A DNA stretch of 15,682 bases from JAUVYV01 sp964394625 (GCA_964394625.1 CAYMYK010000055.1:1-15682); one strand, 5' to 3'; positions 1-7,729 are shown, counted from the stretch's first letter. Numbers and translations are program-made. Notes: generated from the letters alone by a model not told the origin.

Positions 1-1230
1 GATTTCCAGCCGGGCAGGTGGTACAATGGGGATATTGCTCGCGGCGACGGCAGGGGTATGCTCGAAAAGCGGCTTCAAAGGATGCTGCTGACCGAGCGTG
101 AAGGCGCAACGATTACCGCCGTGGGAGATGTCCCGGAACAGAAAGATGCACGGGTCAGCTTAACGGAAGGCAAGACCGGGATGGTAATGTTAGGTGCCGG
201 CGTGACCAGTGACAGCGGTGTTATCGGCCAGCTTATGTTTGAGCAGCGCAACTTCGATATCCACGACAAGCCGAAGAGCTTTATGGATTTTATCACCGGC
301 AATGCCTATAAGGGAGCCGGCCAGAGCCTGCGCATTTCGCTGGCGCCCGGAACGCAAATGAGTGAGTATTCGGTAACTTTCAGTGAGCCGTATCTTAACG
401 ACAAACCAATCGGGCTTGATTTGTCCGGTTCGAGCTGGATGCGCTGGCGCGAAAGTTACGACGAGCAGCGGACGAAGGGATACGTAGCCCTTGAGAAGCG
501 ATATAAGAACAAATGGCGCAGGAGTATCGGTTTCAGGGCGGAGAACGTCTCGGTCAAGGGTCTGGATTCGGATGCGCCTCAGGAGATTATCGACGTTCAA
601 GGCGACAATATTCTCGCCGGCGTCCGGCTCGGCGTCGGCAGAGAGCTTGTCGACGACGTGTACAATCCGAGCACAGGGCACAGTTTCAATCTCAGTTACG
701 AGCAACTCGGCGGGGACCATACGTTCGGCATTGTCAGCGGCGTTTACCGCAGGTACACGACGCTTTACGAGGATTTGGCCGAGCGAAAAACGGTTTTTTC
801 GACGAAGCTTCTGGCGGCGACGGTTGTCGGCAGCGCCCCGCCTTTTGAAAAGTTTTATGCCGGCGGCACGGGCACCTACGGGATACGCGGCTTTGAGTAT
901 CGCGGCGTCAGCACACGGGGCCTTCAGACGGGTATTACCGACCCTAATGTCCCGGAGCACAAAGACCCGATAGGCAGTGACTGGATATTTTTAGCCGGCG
1001 CCGAGGTAACAGTGCCGATTGTGAGCGAAAATCTTTCGTGGCTTGTATTTGCCGACAGCGGCGCGATAGACTCGGGCGGCTTTCGAGCGGCGGTGGGCAC
1101 AGGAATCCAGATACTTATTCCACAGTGGTTCGGGCCTGTGCCGATGCGGTTCGAGCTGTCGGCGCCGCTTATGAAAGAGGAGCAGGACGACACGCAGGTA
1201 TTCAGTTTTTCTGTCGGAAGACTGTTCTGA
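1..1230 (+). CDS. bamA: Outer-membrane assembly factor BamA (Omp85), 3' part only
   Basis: The reading frame is open from base 1, so the gene begins upstream of the window. About 409 codons are visible; the ATG at 58 is internal. BamA is the outer-membrane barrel that folds and inserts other beta-barrel proteins. The first ~60 residues look like the end of the last POTRA domain, and the rest is a 16-strand-type barrel with alternating hydrophobic residues. The Omp85 signature is seen as GGTGTYGIRGFEYRG around bases 865-906, matching the (V/I)RGF lid-loop motif. The protein ends in FSFSVGRLF, and a terminal Phe is typical of outer-membrane barrels. A skp gene follows after 58 bp, the usual bamA-skp-lpxD order. 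TamA or another Omp85 member is possible but this neighbourhood favours BamA. Confidence 0.9.
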   Translation, partial: DFQPGRWYNGDIARGDGRGMLEKRLQRMLLTEREGATITAVGDVPEQKDARVSLTEGKTGMVMLGAGVTSDSGVIGQLMFEQRNFDIHDKPKSFMDFITGNAYKGAGQSLRISLAPGTQMSEYSVTFSEPYLNDKPIGLDLSGSSWMRWRESYDEQRTKGYVALEKRYKNKWRRSIGFRAENVSVKGLDSDAPQEIIDVQGDNILAGVRLGVGRELVDDVYNPSTGHSFNLSYEQLGGDHTFGIVSGVYRRYTTLYEDLAERKTVFSTKLLAATVVGSAPPFEKFYAGGTGTYGIRGFEYRGVSTRGLQTGITDPNVPEHKDPIGSDWIFLAGAEVTVPIVSENLSWLVFADSGAIDSGGFRAAVGTGIQILIPQWFGPVPMRFELSAPLMKEEQDDTQVFSFSVGRLF

Positions 1231-1288
1231 TTGCTGATTGATAAATGATGAATTGTGAATTTGGTGATAACGACGGGAAGGACAAATT

Positions 1289-1882
1289 ATGAAAACAACT
1301 GCGAGCGTTGTGACGGTTGGGATATTGACGGCGGTCCTGGCCGGGGTGTGTTTCGAGCAGAGCTGGGCAAACTCGACTGAGCAGACCAACTGTCCGAAAA
1401 TAGGCGTCGTGAGTGTTCGCACAATATTCCAGCAGTGCAGGCGCACCATCAAGCACCGCCAGCAGTCGCTTGCCGAGCAGAACAAGGTACAGGCCGAGCT
1501 GGATAAGCTCTCGAAAGAGGTGGACCTCGACAAGGCCGGGTTGAAAACCCTCAGGCCGGGCAGCGATGATTACTCGGCCCTGATGAAGGAGCTTTTCGAC
1601 AAACAGGCGAAATTCCAGGCCAGGCAGGAGTACTTCAAGCAGCAGATGCAACTGAAAGAGCAGGCCGCCATAGAGCAGCTCTTTAACGACCTGCTCACAG
1701 CTACCGAGCAGGTTGCGAAAGAAAAGGGGCTGGATTTGGTGCTGGAGCGCAGCGAGCCGGAGTTCCCTGCGGCCGGCAACAATGAGCTTACGCTGACGAT
1801 AAGCACGCACAAGGTGCTTTACGGCGGCGGCTGTGAGGACATAACGGATGCGGTGATGGCCCGGCTGGATGCCGCGGAGTGA
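1289..1882 (+). CDS. skp: Skp/OmpH-family periplasmic chaperone
   Basis: This 197-residue protein would bind unfolded outer-membrane proteins in the periplasm and deliver them to BamA. Residues 1-28 form a signal peptide: Lys2, a hydrophobic stretch, then a likely cleavage near SWA-NS. The mature start, KIGVVSVRTIFQQC, is the first beta strand of the OmpH fold. Residues ~50-130 are rich in Lys, Glu and Gln with heptad-like spacing, as in the two long coiled-coil tentacles. The end, with VLYGG and DITDAVMARL, matches the returning strand and final helix of the family (HKVLY...DIT..V...L). The ATG is preceded by GGGAAGG about 8 bp upstream. The gene lies between bamA and lpxD, its common position. 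The overall sequence is divergent, so the call rests on architecture and context. Confidence 0.85.
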   Translation: MKTTASVVTVGILTAVLAGVCFEQSWANSTEQTNCPKIGVVSVRTIFQQCRRTIKHRQQSLAEQNKVQAELDKLSKEVDLDKAGLKTLRPGSDDYSALMKELFDKQAKFQARQEYFKQQMQLKEQAAIEQLFNDLLTATEQVAKEKGLDLVLERSEPEFPAAGNNELTLTISTHKVLYGGGCEDITDAVMARLDAAE

Positions 1883-1931
1883 ATGAGTGGATGACCAGAC
1901 GACAATCCCCTTGAGACGGCGAGGCCATAAA

Positions 1932-2972
1932 ATGACACTTACGGTTGCACAATTGGCACAGCGCCTTGGCGCAGAGCTTCTCGGTGAAGGCGACGCTGAA
2001 ATTACCGGCGTTGGCCCGATAGCTTTAGCCGATGGCGGCGCCGTGACGTTTGTCTCCGATAAGAGACACCTGGCAGAGGCGAAGAAATGTGCGGCGGCGG
2101 CGGTGATTGTGGACGGCAGGATTGACCGGTTCGATAAGCCGCAGCTTGTTGTCAAAGACGTCAACGCGGCCTTGATAGAGGTCTTGAAGATATTTGCACC
2201 GCCGCTGAAGGCCCCGGCCGAGGGTATTGATGCCAGCGCTAAGGTTGCAGAGCGTGTTGAAATCGGAAAAGGTGTATCTGTCGGCGCCAACGTAGTGATT
2301 GATGAGGCAGCGGCGATAGGAGACAATACGGTAATATCGAGCGGGTGCAGGATAGGGCAGAATTCAACCATAGGCAGCAACTGCCGGCTCGACTGCAACG
2401 TCGTTGTTTATCACAACTGCACTATTGGTAATAATGTTATAATTCAGGCGAACAGCACCATCGGCTCGACCGGTTTTGGGTATGCTTTCATAGACGGGCA
2501 GCACCGGCTGATTCCTCATAACGGTACGGTGGTGATAGAGGATTTTGTCGAGATAGGCGCGAATAGCTGCGTTGACCGTGCGAAGTTCGGCGAGACGAGG
2601 ATTGGGGCGGGCACAAAGATAGACAATCTCGTTCAGATTGCCCACAGTGTAGTAATCGGCAAGTGCTGTCTGATAGTAAGTCAGGTCGGCATTGCAGGCA
2701 GTTGCAAGCTCGGTGACGGAGTTGCCCTGGGCGGTCAGGCCGGCGTGGCGGACAACATCGAGATAGGCGATGGCGTGATGGTCGCAGGGCGGAGTGGTGT
2801 GATAAGAAATGTTGAGCCGGGCAAGCGGATGTTTGGGATGCCGGCGAGGGAGATGCGAGAAGCATTTCGTGCTCTTGCGATGGTTTATCGTTTGCCGAAG
2901 TTGGCTGAACAGTTGAAGCGTCTTGTCAAGAGGGTTGATAAGCTTGAAGCTGCAAAAGACGATACAAAATGA
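1932..2972 (+). CDS. lpxD: UDP-3-O-acyl-glucosamine N-acyltransferase LpxD
   Basis: LpxD transfers a 3-hydroxyacyl chain from acyl carrier protein to the 2-amino group of UDP-3-O-acyl-glucosamine, the third step of lipid A synthesis, in the cytoplasm. I chose the ATG at 1932 (346 aa) over an in-frame GTG at 1887. MTLTVAQLAQRLGAELLG is the normal LpxD N terminus and GCGAGG lies upstream; the GTG would add 15 unmatched residues. Residues 1-100 are the uridine-binding domain. Residues ~105-310 are hexapeptide repeats ((I/V)GxxxxI) forming a left-handed beta-helix. The C-terminal helix follows. The catalytic His is seen as IAHSVVIG (His238, equivalent to E. coli His239), and the GFGYAF element typical of LpxD is present. 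The end of the gene overlaps the lpxC start by 29 bp. Confidence 0.96.
   Translation: MTLTVAQLAQRLGAELLGEGDAEITGVGPIALADGGAVTFVSDKRHLAEAKKCAAAAVIVDGRIDRFDKPQLVVKDVNAALIEVLKIFAPPLKAPAEGIDASAKVAERVEIGKGVSVGANVVIDEAAAIGDNTVISSGCRIGQNSTIGSNCRLDCNVVVYHNCTIGNNVIIQANSTIGSTGFGYAFIDGQHRLIPHNGTVVIEDFVEIGANSCVDRAKFGETRIGAGTKIDNLVQIAHSVVIGKCCLIVSQVGIAGSCKLGDGVALGGQAGVADNIEIGDGVMVAGRSGVIRNVEPGKRMFGMPAREMREAFRALAMVYRLPKLAEQLKRLVKRVDKLEAAKDDTK
2928..2934 (+). promoter_or_regulatory. Ribosome binding site deciding the TTG start of lpxC-fabZ
   Basis: AAGAGGG lies inside the end of lpxD, 9 bp before the TTG at 2944. Two other in-frame TTG codons (2923 and 2935) lie before or directly against this element and would add residues not seen at LpxC N termini. 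The site therefore favours 2944. It also implies translational coupling: ribosomes finishing lpxD can restart on lpxC. Confidence 0.6.
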
Positions 2973-4254
2973 ATGCTTGATAAGCGGCAAGGGTTTGTTC
3001 GGCAGCAAGGAGGCGAAGGTGGTGTTTAAGCCGGGCCCCGCCGATTCGGGAGTGGTGTTTGTACGGACGGATGTGCCGGAGCGGGTTCGGATAAGGGCCG
3101 TTGCTCCGAACATCGCCGAGCGAAGCAGACGGACGACGATAAAGAAGGGCTCTGTCAGCGTAGAGACGGTCGAGCACTGCCTGGCGGCCATAAACGCTCT
3201 GGAGATTGACAATATCCTCGTAGAGGTCAACGGCCCGGAGCTGCCGAGCACGGACTGCAGCAGCAGCGAGTATTTCAGGGTGCTCAAGGCCGCCGGCCTT
3301 GTCGAGCAGCAGGTGGCTCGAAAGTGCTTTGTGATAAACGAGCCGATAACGGTCAGTTCGGGCCAGGCGTGCATATACGCACTCGCCTACGCCGACGACC
3401 GGCTCAATATCACCTTTGACTTAGACTACGGCGGGCACACCGGGATAGGCAGGCAGATAGCAAGCTATCGGCTGACTCCTGAGGTCTTCGAGAAAAATCT
3501 GGCGCGGGCGCGAACCTTCCTGCTGGAGCCGGAGGCCCGGCAGTTCCAGGCACGCGGTATGGGCACGCATCTTGGCCCGCGCGACATCCTGGTCATCGAC
3601 TCGGACGGGCCAATCAAAAACAGCTTCAGATTTCCCGACGAGTGCGTAAGGCACAAAATCGTCGATTTAATCGGCGATATGGCGCTTGTCGGCAGGCCGG
3701 TCAGCGGCAGAATTGTGTCGTACAGGAGCGGCCACTCCCTGAATCAGCAGCTTGCCAGGAAGCTGTACGAGGCGGCTGAACGCCGTGAACGAATGGCCAA
3801 ATCCGGCACGGATGCCCTTTTGGACATTCGGCATATCGCCAGGATTCTGCCGCACCGATACCCGTTTTTGCTGGTGGACAAGGTAATTGAGATTGAAGGC
3901 GACAGGTTTATCAGAGGTATAAAGAACGTAACTTACAACGAGCAGTTTTTCCAGGGGCATTTCCCCGGCACGCCGATTATGCCCGGTGTCCTCATAGTCG
4001 AGGCGATGGCTCAGCTTTCGGGCCTGCTGTTCGCACAGACGCTGGAGCACACGGGCAAATTAGCGGTCCTGCTGAGCATGGACGGTGTGAAGCTTCGAAA
4101 GGCCGTAGTACCGGGCGACCAGCTTATCCTTACCGCCGAGGCAGTCCGGTCGAGAAAACGCACCGCCCAGTGCCGCTGCAAGGCGTTGGTTGCCGATTCG
4201 GTGGTTGCCGAGTGTGAGATAAGGTTTATGCTCGTTGATAATGAGAAGATTTAG
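2944..4254 (+). CDS. lpxC-fabZ: Bifunctional LpxC deacetylase / FabZ dehydratase fusion
   Basis: The 436-residue protein joins two enzymes. Residues 1 to ~280 are LpxC, the zinc deacetylase that commits UDP-3-O-acyl-GlcNAc to lipid A. TVEH supplies Glu77 and zinc ligand His78, RHKIVD supplies zinc ligands His237 and Asp241, and SGHSLN supplies catalytic-site His264, each one residue off E. coli numbering. Residues ~295-436 are FabZ, the 3-hydroxyacyl-ACP dehydratase. It has LPHRYPFLLVD, GHFPGTPIMPGV with catalytic His339, and Glu353 in VEAMAQ, at the expected spacing of 14. Both active sites look intact. The start is a TTG in the lpxD overlap, giving MKLQKTIQNE, a typical LpxC beginning. LpxC-FabZ fusions are known in Bacteroidetes and related phyla. 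Both halves act on the same 3-hydroxyacyl-ACP economy, so the fusion balances lipid A against fatty-acid synthesis. Confidence 0.95.
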   Translation: MKLQKTIQNECLISGKGLFGSKEAKVVFKPGPADSGVVFVRTDVPERVRIRAVAPNIAERSRRTTIKKGSVSVETVEHCLAAINALEIDNILVEVNGPELPSTDCSSSEYFRVLKAAGLVEQQVARKCFVINEPITVSSGQACIYALAYADDRLNITFDLDYGGHTGIGRQIASYRLTPEVFEKNLARARTFLLEPEARQFQARGMGTHLGPRDILVIDSDGPIKNSFRFPDECVRHKIVDLIGDMALVGRPVSGRIVSYRSGHSLNQQLARKLYEAAERRERMAKSGTDALLDIRHIARILPHRYPFLLVDKVIEIEGDRFIRGIKNVTYNEQFFQGHFPGTPIMPGVLIVEAMAQLSGLLFAQTLEHTGKLAVLLSMDGVKLRKAVVPGDQLILTAEAVRSRKRTAQCRCKALVADSVVAECEIRFMLVDNEKI

Positions 4255-4296
4255 GGCTGTAGTTGCAGGCCGGTCAGTTGAATTTGGGAATGGAAA

Positions 4297-5103
4297 ATGG
4301 CTGAGATACACCCCAGTGCGGTGGTGGACGCAGATGTTAAGTTAGCCGATGACGTCGTTGTCGGACCCAACTGCTATATCGACAGCGGTACCACAATCGG
4401 CGAAGGCGCCGTTCTTGAGGCCAACGTTGTTGTTGGCAAGGCGGTGAAAATCGGCAAAGGCAACCGTTTTTGTTCGAACAGCGTAGTCGGGGGCAGGCCG
4501 CAACTGCTTGGCCTGCGCCCGGACGATGCAATCGGCGGCATCTCGATAGGGGACAACAATATCATTCGCGAGCAGGTCACAATCCATCCGAGCATGTACG
4601 CCGGCAAATTTACAAAACTGGGCAATGACAATTTGCTTATGATAGGCGTGCATATCGGCCATGACTGCACGCTCAAAGATAAAATTGTGCTGAGCAATTT
4701 TTCCCAGATAAGCGGACACTGCAAGATAGAGACCGGCGTCTGGCTCAGCGGAGTGGTGTGTGTGCATCAGTTTGTGACGATAGGGGCGTGGTCTTACGCG
4801 GCCGGCCTGGCCGGGATTAACCGCGACGTGCCGCCCTTTATGATTGTCAGCGGCCATTACCCCTCGAGAATTCGCGGCGTGAACAGACGCGGGCTGGCGC
4901 GAGCCGGGCTGAACGAACAGCAGCAGCAGGAAATATTGGAGGCCTATAAAAGACTTTACCGCACTGGAGCACCGTTGCTGGAGGCGGCAAAGAAAATGGC
5001 CGCCGAAGACCAGCACGATGAAAATGTCAGGGCTATCCTTGATGCGATAATCAGAAGCGCTCGGCACCGGTTCGGCAGGTACCTCGAGCAGTTCAGGGAC
5101 TGA
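4297..5103 (+). CDS. lpxA: Acyl-ACP:UDP-GlcNAc O-acyltransferase LpxA
   Basis: LpxA performs the first lipid A step, putting a 3-hydroxyacyl chain from acyl carrier protein on the 3-position of UDP-GlcNAc or a related amino sugar. The 268 residues fit the family (~262). Residues 1-190 are hexapeptide repeats of the left-handed beta-helix and the remainder is the helical C-terminal domain with NEQQQQEILEAYKRLYR. The catalytic motif is HIGHDC with His122 (E. coli His125). The GGRPQLLGL segment and IREQVTIHPSM match the substrate-loop region of LpxA, and VHQF is also conserved. The start ATG has GGGA ~7 bp upstream and the gap from lpxC-fabZ is 42 bp. Whether it uses the ordinary sugar or a 3-amino sugar cannot be told by eye; the downstream dehydrogenase raises the question. 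Confidence 0.95.
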   Translation: MAEIHPSAVVDADVKLADDVVVGPNCYIDSGTTIGEGAVLEANVVVGKAVKIGKGNRFCSNSVVGGRPQLLGLRPDDAIGGISIGDNNIIREQVTIHPSMYAGKFTKLGNDNLLMIGVHIGHDCTLKDKIVLSNFSQISGHCKIETGVWLSGVVCVHQFVTIGAWSYAAGLAGINRDVPPFMIVSGHYPSRIRGVNRRGLARAGLNEQQQQEILEAYKRLYRTGAPLLEAAKKMAAEDQHDENVRAILDAIIRSARHRFGRYLEQFRD

Positions 5104-5151
5104 AACGGCCGGGCGCGGTTTGCCGGCGCAGCTTTTGTACAGAGATTCGTT

Positions 5152-6156
5152 ATGCAAAAGATACGTACCGCAGTAGTCGGGGCGGGCAAGATGGGACAGA
5201 TTCACGCCCGCGTTTACTCGAAGCTGCCTGCCAGTGAGCTTGTTGCCATAGTTGACACAGACCAGCCACGCGCCAGGCGGCTGGCAAAAAAACACAAATG
5301 CAAATGGTACAGCGACTGTGCACGGCTTTACGACGGCGTTGACGCAGTTACGATAGCCGCCCCCACCACCGAGCACTATATGCTGGCTAGGCCGTTTATC
5401 GAGCGAAAAATTCCTGTTCTGATAGAAAAGCCCCTCGCCGCCGACCTTGCTCAGGGCGCCGAGATTGTCGCCCTCGCCGGGCAGACCGGATGCCTCGTGG
5501 CGGTGGGGCATTCCGAACGGTGCAATCCGGTCGTCCAGGCGATAAAACGCCTGGCCATAGAGCCGAAGTTTATCGAGGCGACACGCATCAGTCCATATCC
5601 CTTCCGCTCGACGGACATAGGGGTCGTGCTGGATATTATGATTCACGACATCGACATCATCCTGTCGCTGGCGGCAAGCAAACCGGTGAAAGTGGATGCG
5701 GTCGGCGTCGGTGTCATTGACGACAATGAGGATATATGCAGCGCCAGAATAGAATTTGCCAACGGCTGTATCGCCAATGTTACCGCGTCACGCCTGGCAC
5801 TGAAGACCGAGCGAAAGGTCAGGGTTTTCAGCAGACAGGCGTATTTGAGCGTGGACTACCTTAAAAAAACCGGCACGGTCATAAAGGCCGAGCCGAACGT
5901 TGACGTCATAGAAAAAATCAGAGAGCTGAAAAAAAAAGGCAAATTCAACCTTCTGAAGACGAACTGGGCGAAGCTGCTGCACGTTGAAAAGCTGGATGTG
6001 GACGATACCGAGCCGCTTCGACTCGAACAGGAAGCGTTTTTGAAGGCGGTGGCGGACAAATCGCTCAGCCCCGAAGTCAGTGCACAGGAAGGCCTGGCGG
6101 CGATGGAGTGCGCCGAGCGGATACTGGCGGCAATCAAAAAACATAAGTGGGATTAG
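5152..6156 (+). CDS. Gfo/Idh/MocA-family NAD(P)-dependent oxidoreductase, possible GnnA
   Basis: This 334-residue cytoplasmic enzyme has an N-terminal Rossmann fold with GAGKMGQIHA (residues 10-19) and an acidic residue (Asp35) ending the second strand, suggesting NAD use. The family EKP motif is at residues 92-94 (Lys93). DIMIHDID at 161-168 gives the expected Asp161 and His165 of the active site. The C-terminal alpha/beta domain closes with the usual helix after a long Lys-rich segment. It begins 48 bp after lpxA in the same direction. In Acidithiobacillus ferrooxidans a member of this family, GnnA, is encoded next to lpxA and oxidises the 3-position of UDP-GlcNAc so that GnnB can aminate it. 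Position and family agree with that role, but no gnnB-type aminotransferase is in the window, so the substrate is inferred. It could instead be another sugar dehydrogenase. Confidence 0.85.
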   Translation: MQKIRTAVVGAGKMGQIHARVYSKLPASELVAIVDTDQPRARRLAKKHKCKWYSDCARLYDGVDAVTIAAPTTEHYMLARPFIERKIPVLIEKPLAADLAQGAEIVALAGQTGCLVAVGHSERCNPVVQAIKRLAIEPKFIEATRISPYPFRSTDIGVVLDIMIHDIDIILSLAASKPVKVDAVGVGVIDDNEDICSARIEFANGCIANVTASRLALKTERKVRVFSRQAYLSVDYLKKTGTVIKAEPNVDVIEKIRELKKKGKFNLLKTNWAKLLHVEKLDVDDTEPLRLEQEAFLKAVADKSLSPEVSAQEGLAAMECAERILAAIKKHKWD

Positions 6157-6214
6157 CGGCTGAGCAAACGATAGAGGGTGTTTTTTTTAGTGTGAGTTTT
6201 ACAAGGTGCTTTTT

Positions 6215-6820
6215 ATGAAATACAAATCGAGGATGTGTTTGTTTCTGGCCGTTGTCACGACGGCGGCGATACTGCCGGTCGGCTGCGGCACGGGCCGGGA
6301 GAAAAAAAAAGTTGTGGGAGAGAAAATGGTGAAACTTCAGACAAGCAAAGGCGATATCGTAATCGAGCTCGACGCCGAAGATGCGCCGGTGACCGTTGCG
6401 AACTTCTTGAAGTATGTGGAGGATGGTTTTTACGACGGGACGGTATTTCACCGGGTGATACCCGGCTTTATGATACAGGCAGGCGGCTTCACCGCTGATA
6501 TGCGGCAGAAAAAGACCCGCGAGACCATTACCAGTGAGGCGGGCAACGGGCTTAAAAACAACAGAGGCACGATTGCAATGGCACGCAAGAACGACCCCGA
6601 CAGCGCCGCGAGCCAGTTTTTTGTAAACGTGGTCAATAACTCCTACCTGGACTATGTCGAGGGTCGCAATCCCGGCTATACGGTGTTCGGCAGGGTCGTG
6701 GAGGGAATGGACGTGGTCGATGCAATAGCGGCTGTGAAGACGACGACCAGAGGTGGTCTTCAAAATGTTCCCGTCGAGCCGGTGGTGATAAACTCGGCGA
6801 AGGTCGTTCCGGCACAATAG
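6215..6820 (+). CDS. Cyclophilin-type peptidyl-prolyl isomerase, probable lipoprotein
   Basis: Cyclophilins speed proline cis-trans isomerisation during protein folding. The ATG at 6215 (201 aa) has AAGG 8 bp upstream; a GTG three codons earlier is in frame but less likely. The first 24 residues are a signal with a basic N terminus, a hydrophobic core and PVGC at 21-24. This is an acceptable though not ideal lipobox because Pro sits at -3. The protein would thus be anchored in the cell envelope. The catalytic domain (38-201) has FHRVIPGFMIQAGG, placing Arg80, Phe85 and Gln88 at cyclophilin A spacing, then SAASQFFVNV and YTVFGRVVEGMDVVDAI. It is the last gene of the + strand run and sits with bamA and skp, so a role in outer-membrane protein folding is a reasonable inference. 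It is single-domain, unlike the larger cyclophilin protein further right. Confidence 0.92.
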   Translation: MKYKSRMCLFLAVVTTAAILPVGCGTGREKKKVVGEKMVKLQTSKGDIVIELDAEDAPVTVANFLKYVEDGFYDGTVFHRVIPGFMIQAGGFTADMRQKKTRETITSEAGNGLKNNRGTIAMARKNDPDSAASQFFVNVVNNSYLDYVEGRNPGYTVFGRVVEGMDVVDAIAAVKTTTRGGLQNVPVEPVVINSAKVVPAQ

Positions 6821-6866
6821 TATCGCAGGGAAAGAATACTCCGTCTTGCTAAGTAGGGGGTCTTGT

Positions 6867-7541
6867 TCATACTTCGAGGCGAATTTTGCTGACGAACTGA
6901 TGCGCCAGGCGTGTCGGCTCGGGCAGGCGGTATCTTGTCGTGCAGGCGAGCACGATTCTGATTGCGTCTTTCAGCGTGCATTTGTTTCCCACCGAGACGA
7001 AAATGGGCTTGACCGAAGCCCGCGTTCGCAAAACGGCGCCGATTGTCTCGCCGGCGTCTATGAGCCGGCTGTGACCGCCTTTCTGCTCAGGAGGTTCTTC
7101 AAAAACGCCGGTGAGCCGGCTCTTGGCGCAGCCGATAGTCGGTGAGTCGAAGAAAAGCCCCAGGTGGGCGGCCAGGCCGAGCCGGCGCCGATGCGCGATG
7201 CCCTGGCCGTCAATTAGAAAAACGTCCGGCCTGCACCGTAGCTTTTTCACCGCCGCGATGCACACGGGCGCCTCGCGAAACGAAAGCAGACCCGGAATAT
7301 ACGGAAACCGCACCTTCCTTGTGGCGCTCTTCGTTTCGATAATCTCAAGGCCGGGCAGCTCGAGAACAACCGCCCCCGCGACAATGCGCTTACCGCCTTT
7401 TGTGAAGGCACAGTCCAAACCTGCGATACGGTCCGGTTTTTTTGTCAACGGTATGAATCGGACCTGCGGTGCAAGCCGGCTCTGCAGCCGGCGGGCCTGC
7501 GAGTACGACAGATTCCAGTTGTGCAGCTTTTTTACTTTCAT
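6867..7541 (-). CDS. nfi: Endonuclease V (deoxyinosine-specific DNA repair nuclease)
   Basis: Endonuclease V cuts DNA one phosphodiester bond 3' of deoxyinosine and starts repair of deaminated adenine. The chosen ATG gives 224 residues, matching the family (~223). An in-frame ATG 18 codons upstream would add an unmatched leader. Catalytic metal ligands are visible: Asp43 in AGLDCAF, Glu90 in PYIPGLLSFRE and Asp111 in LIDGQGIAHRRRLG. The PYIP wedge that opens the DNA at the lesion is intact (80-83). DSPTIGCAKSRL and YRLPEPTRLAH complete the conserved set. It converges on the cyclophilin gene to its left with 46 bp between stop codons, and no clear terminator hairpin is visible there. Upstream lies an AT-rich stretch with repeated 7-bp motifs that may hold its promoter. 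Confidence 0.96.
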   Translation of the reverse strand: MKVKKLHNWNLSYSQARRLQSRLAPQVRFIPLTKKPDRIAGLDCAFTKGGKRIVAGAVVLELPGLEIIETKSATRKVRFPYIPGLLSFREAPVCIAAVKKLRCRPDVFLIDGQGIAHRRRLGLAAHLGLFFDSPTIGCAKSRLTGVFEEPPEQKGGHSRLIDAGETIGAVLRTRASVKPIFVSVGNKCTLKDAIRIVLACTTRYRLPEPTRLAHQFVSKIRLEV

Positions 7542-7595
7542 TAGAGCGCCTGTTCCACTTCCGAGAGCTTCTCTTAGTCGGCTGCCGTGTGTCAA

Positions 7596-7631
7596 ATACT
7601 AAATTTAAGGATTTTAGTATTAAATTAGTAT
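7596..7631. repeat. AT-rich cluster of three ATACTAA/TTAGTAT heptamers
   Basis: Between nfi and the next - strand gene, the heptamer TTAGTAT occurs at 7614-7620 and 7625-7631, 11 bp apart, and its reverse complement ATACTAA at 7596-7602. The first two copies form part of a 9-bp perfect inverted repeat (7595-7603 with 7613-7621, 9-nt loop). The stretch is much richer in A+T than its surroundings. A TTGACA hexamer on the - strand abuts it at 7590-7595, but I see no good -10 at the right spacing. It lies 55-90 bp upstream of the nfi start and could be an operator or promoter region. It might also be the 3' end structure of the gene to the right. Confidence 0.4.
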
Positions 7632-7729
7632 ATGCGCACGAAGCGGGTTATTCCGATAAAATGGCTGATTAACAGGTTCATCTGGAGCAGGCCGGTTAGC
7701 CGGTGGTGTTGGGATAGCGGGCGGCTTTC

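Noticed and set aside
190..960. Long open frames opposite bamA, and similarly opposite uvrA (10369-11202), lpxD (2364-3374) and lpxA/dehydrogenase (4342-5646)
   Set aside because: They lie antisense to strongly supported genes, give low-complexity Arg/Ala/Pro-rich or otherwise unrecognisable translations, and arise from codon bias in GC-rich coding DNA.
1887..1931. GTG start for lpxD giving 15 extra residues
   Set aside because: The ATG at 1932 begins with the conserved LpxD N terminus and has its own upstream purine-rich site.
7542..7595. Upstream ATG for endonuclease V (18 more residues)
   Set aside because: The extra residues do not match the family, and the internal ATG gives the usual length.
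7690..7706. GCCGGTTAGCCGGT as a terminator hairpin after the cyclophilin/beta-helix gene
   Set aside because: It is a direct repeat of GCCGGT rather than an inverted one, and no T-run follows on the - strand.
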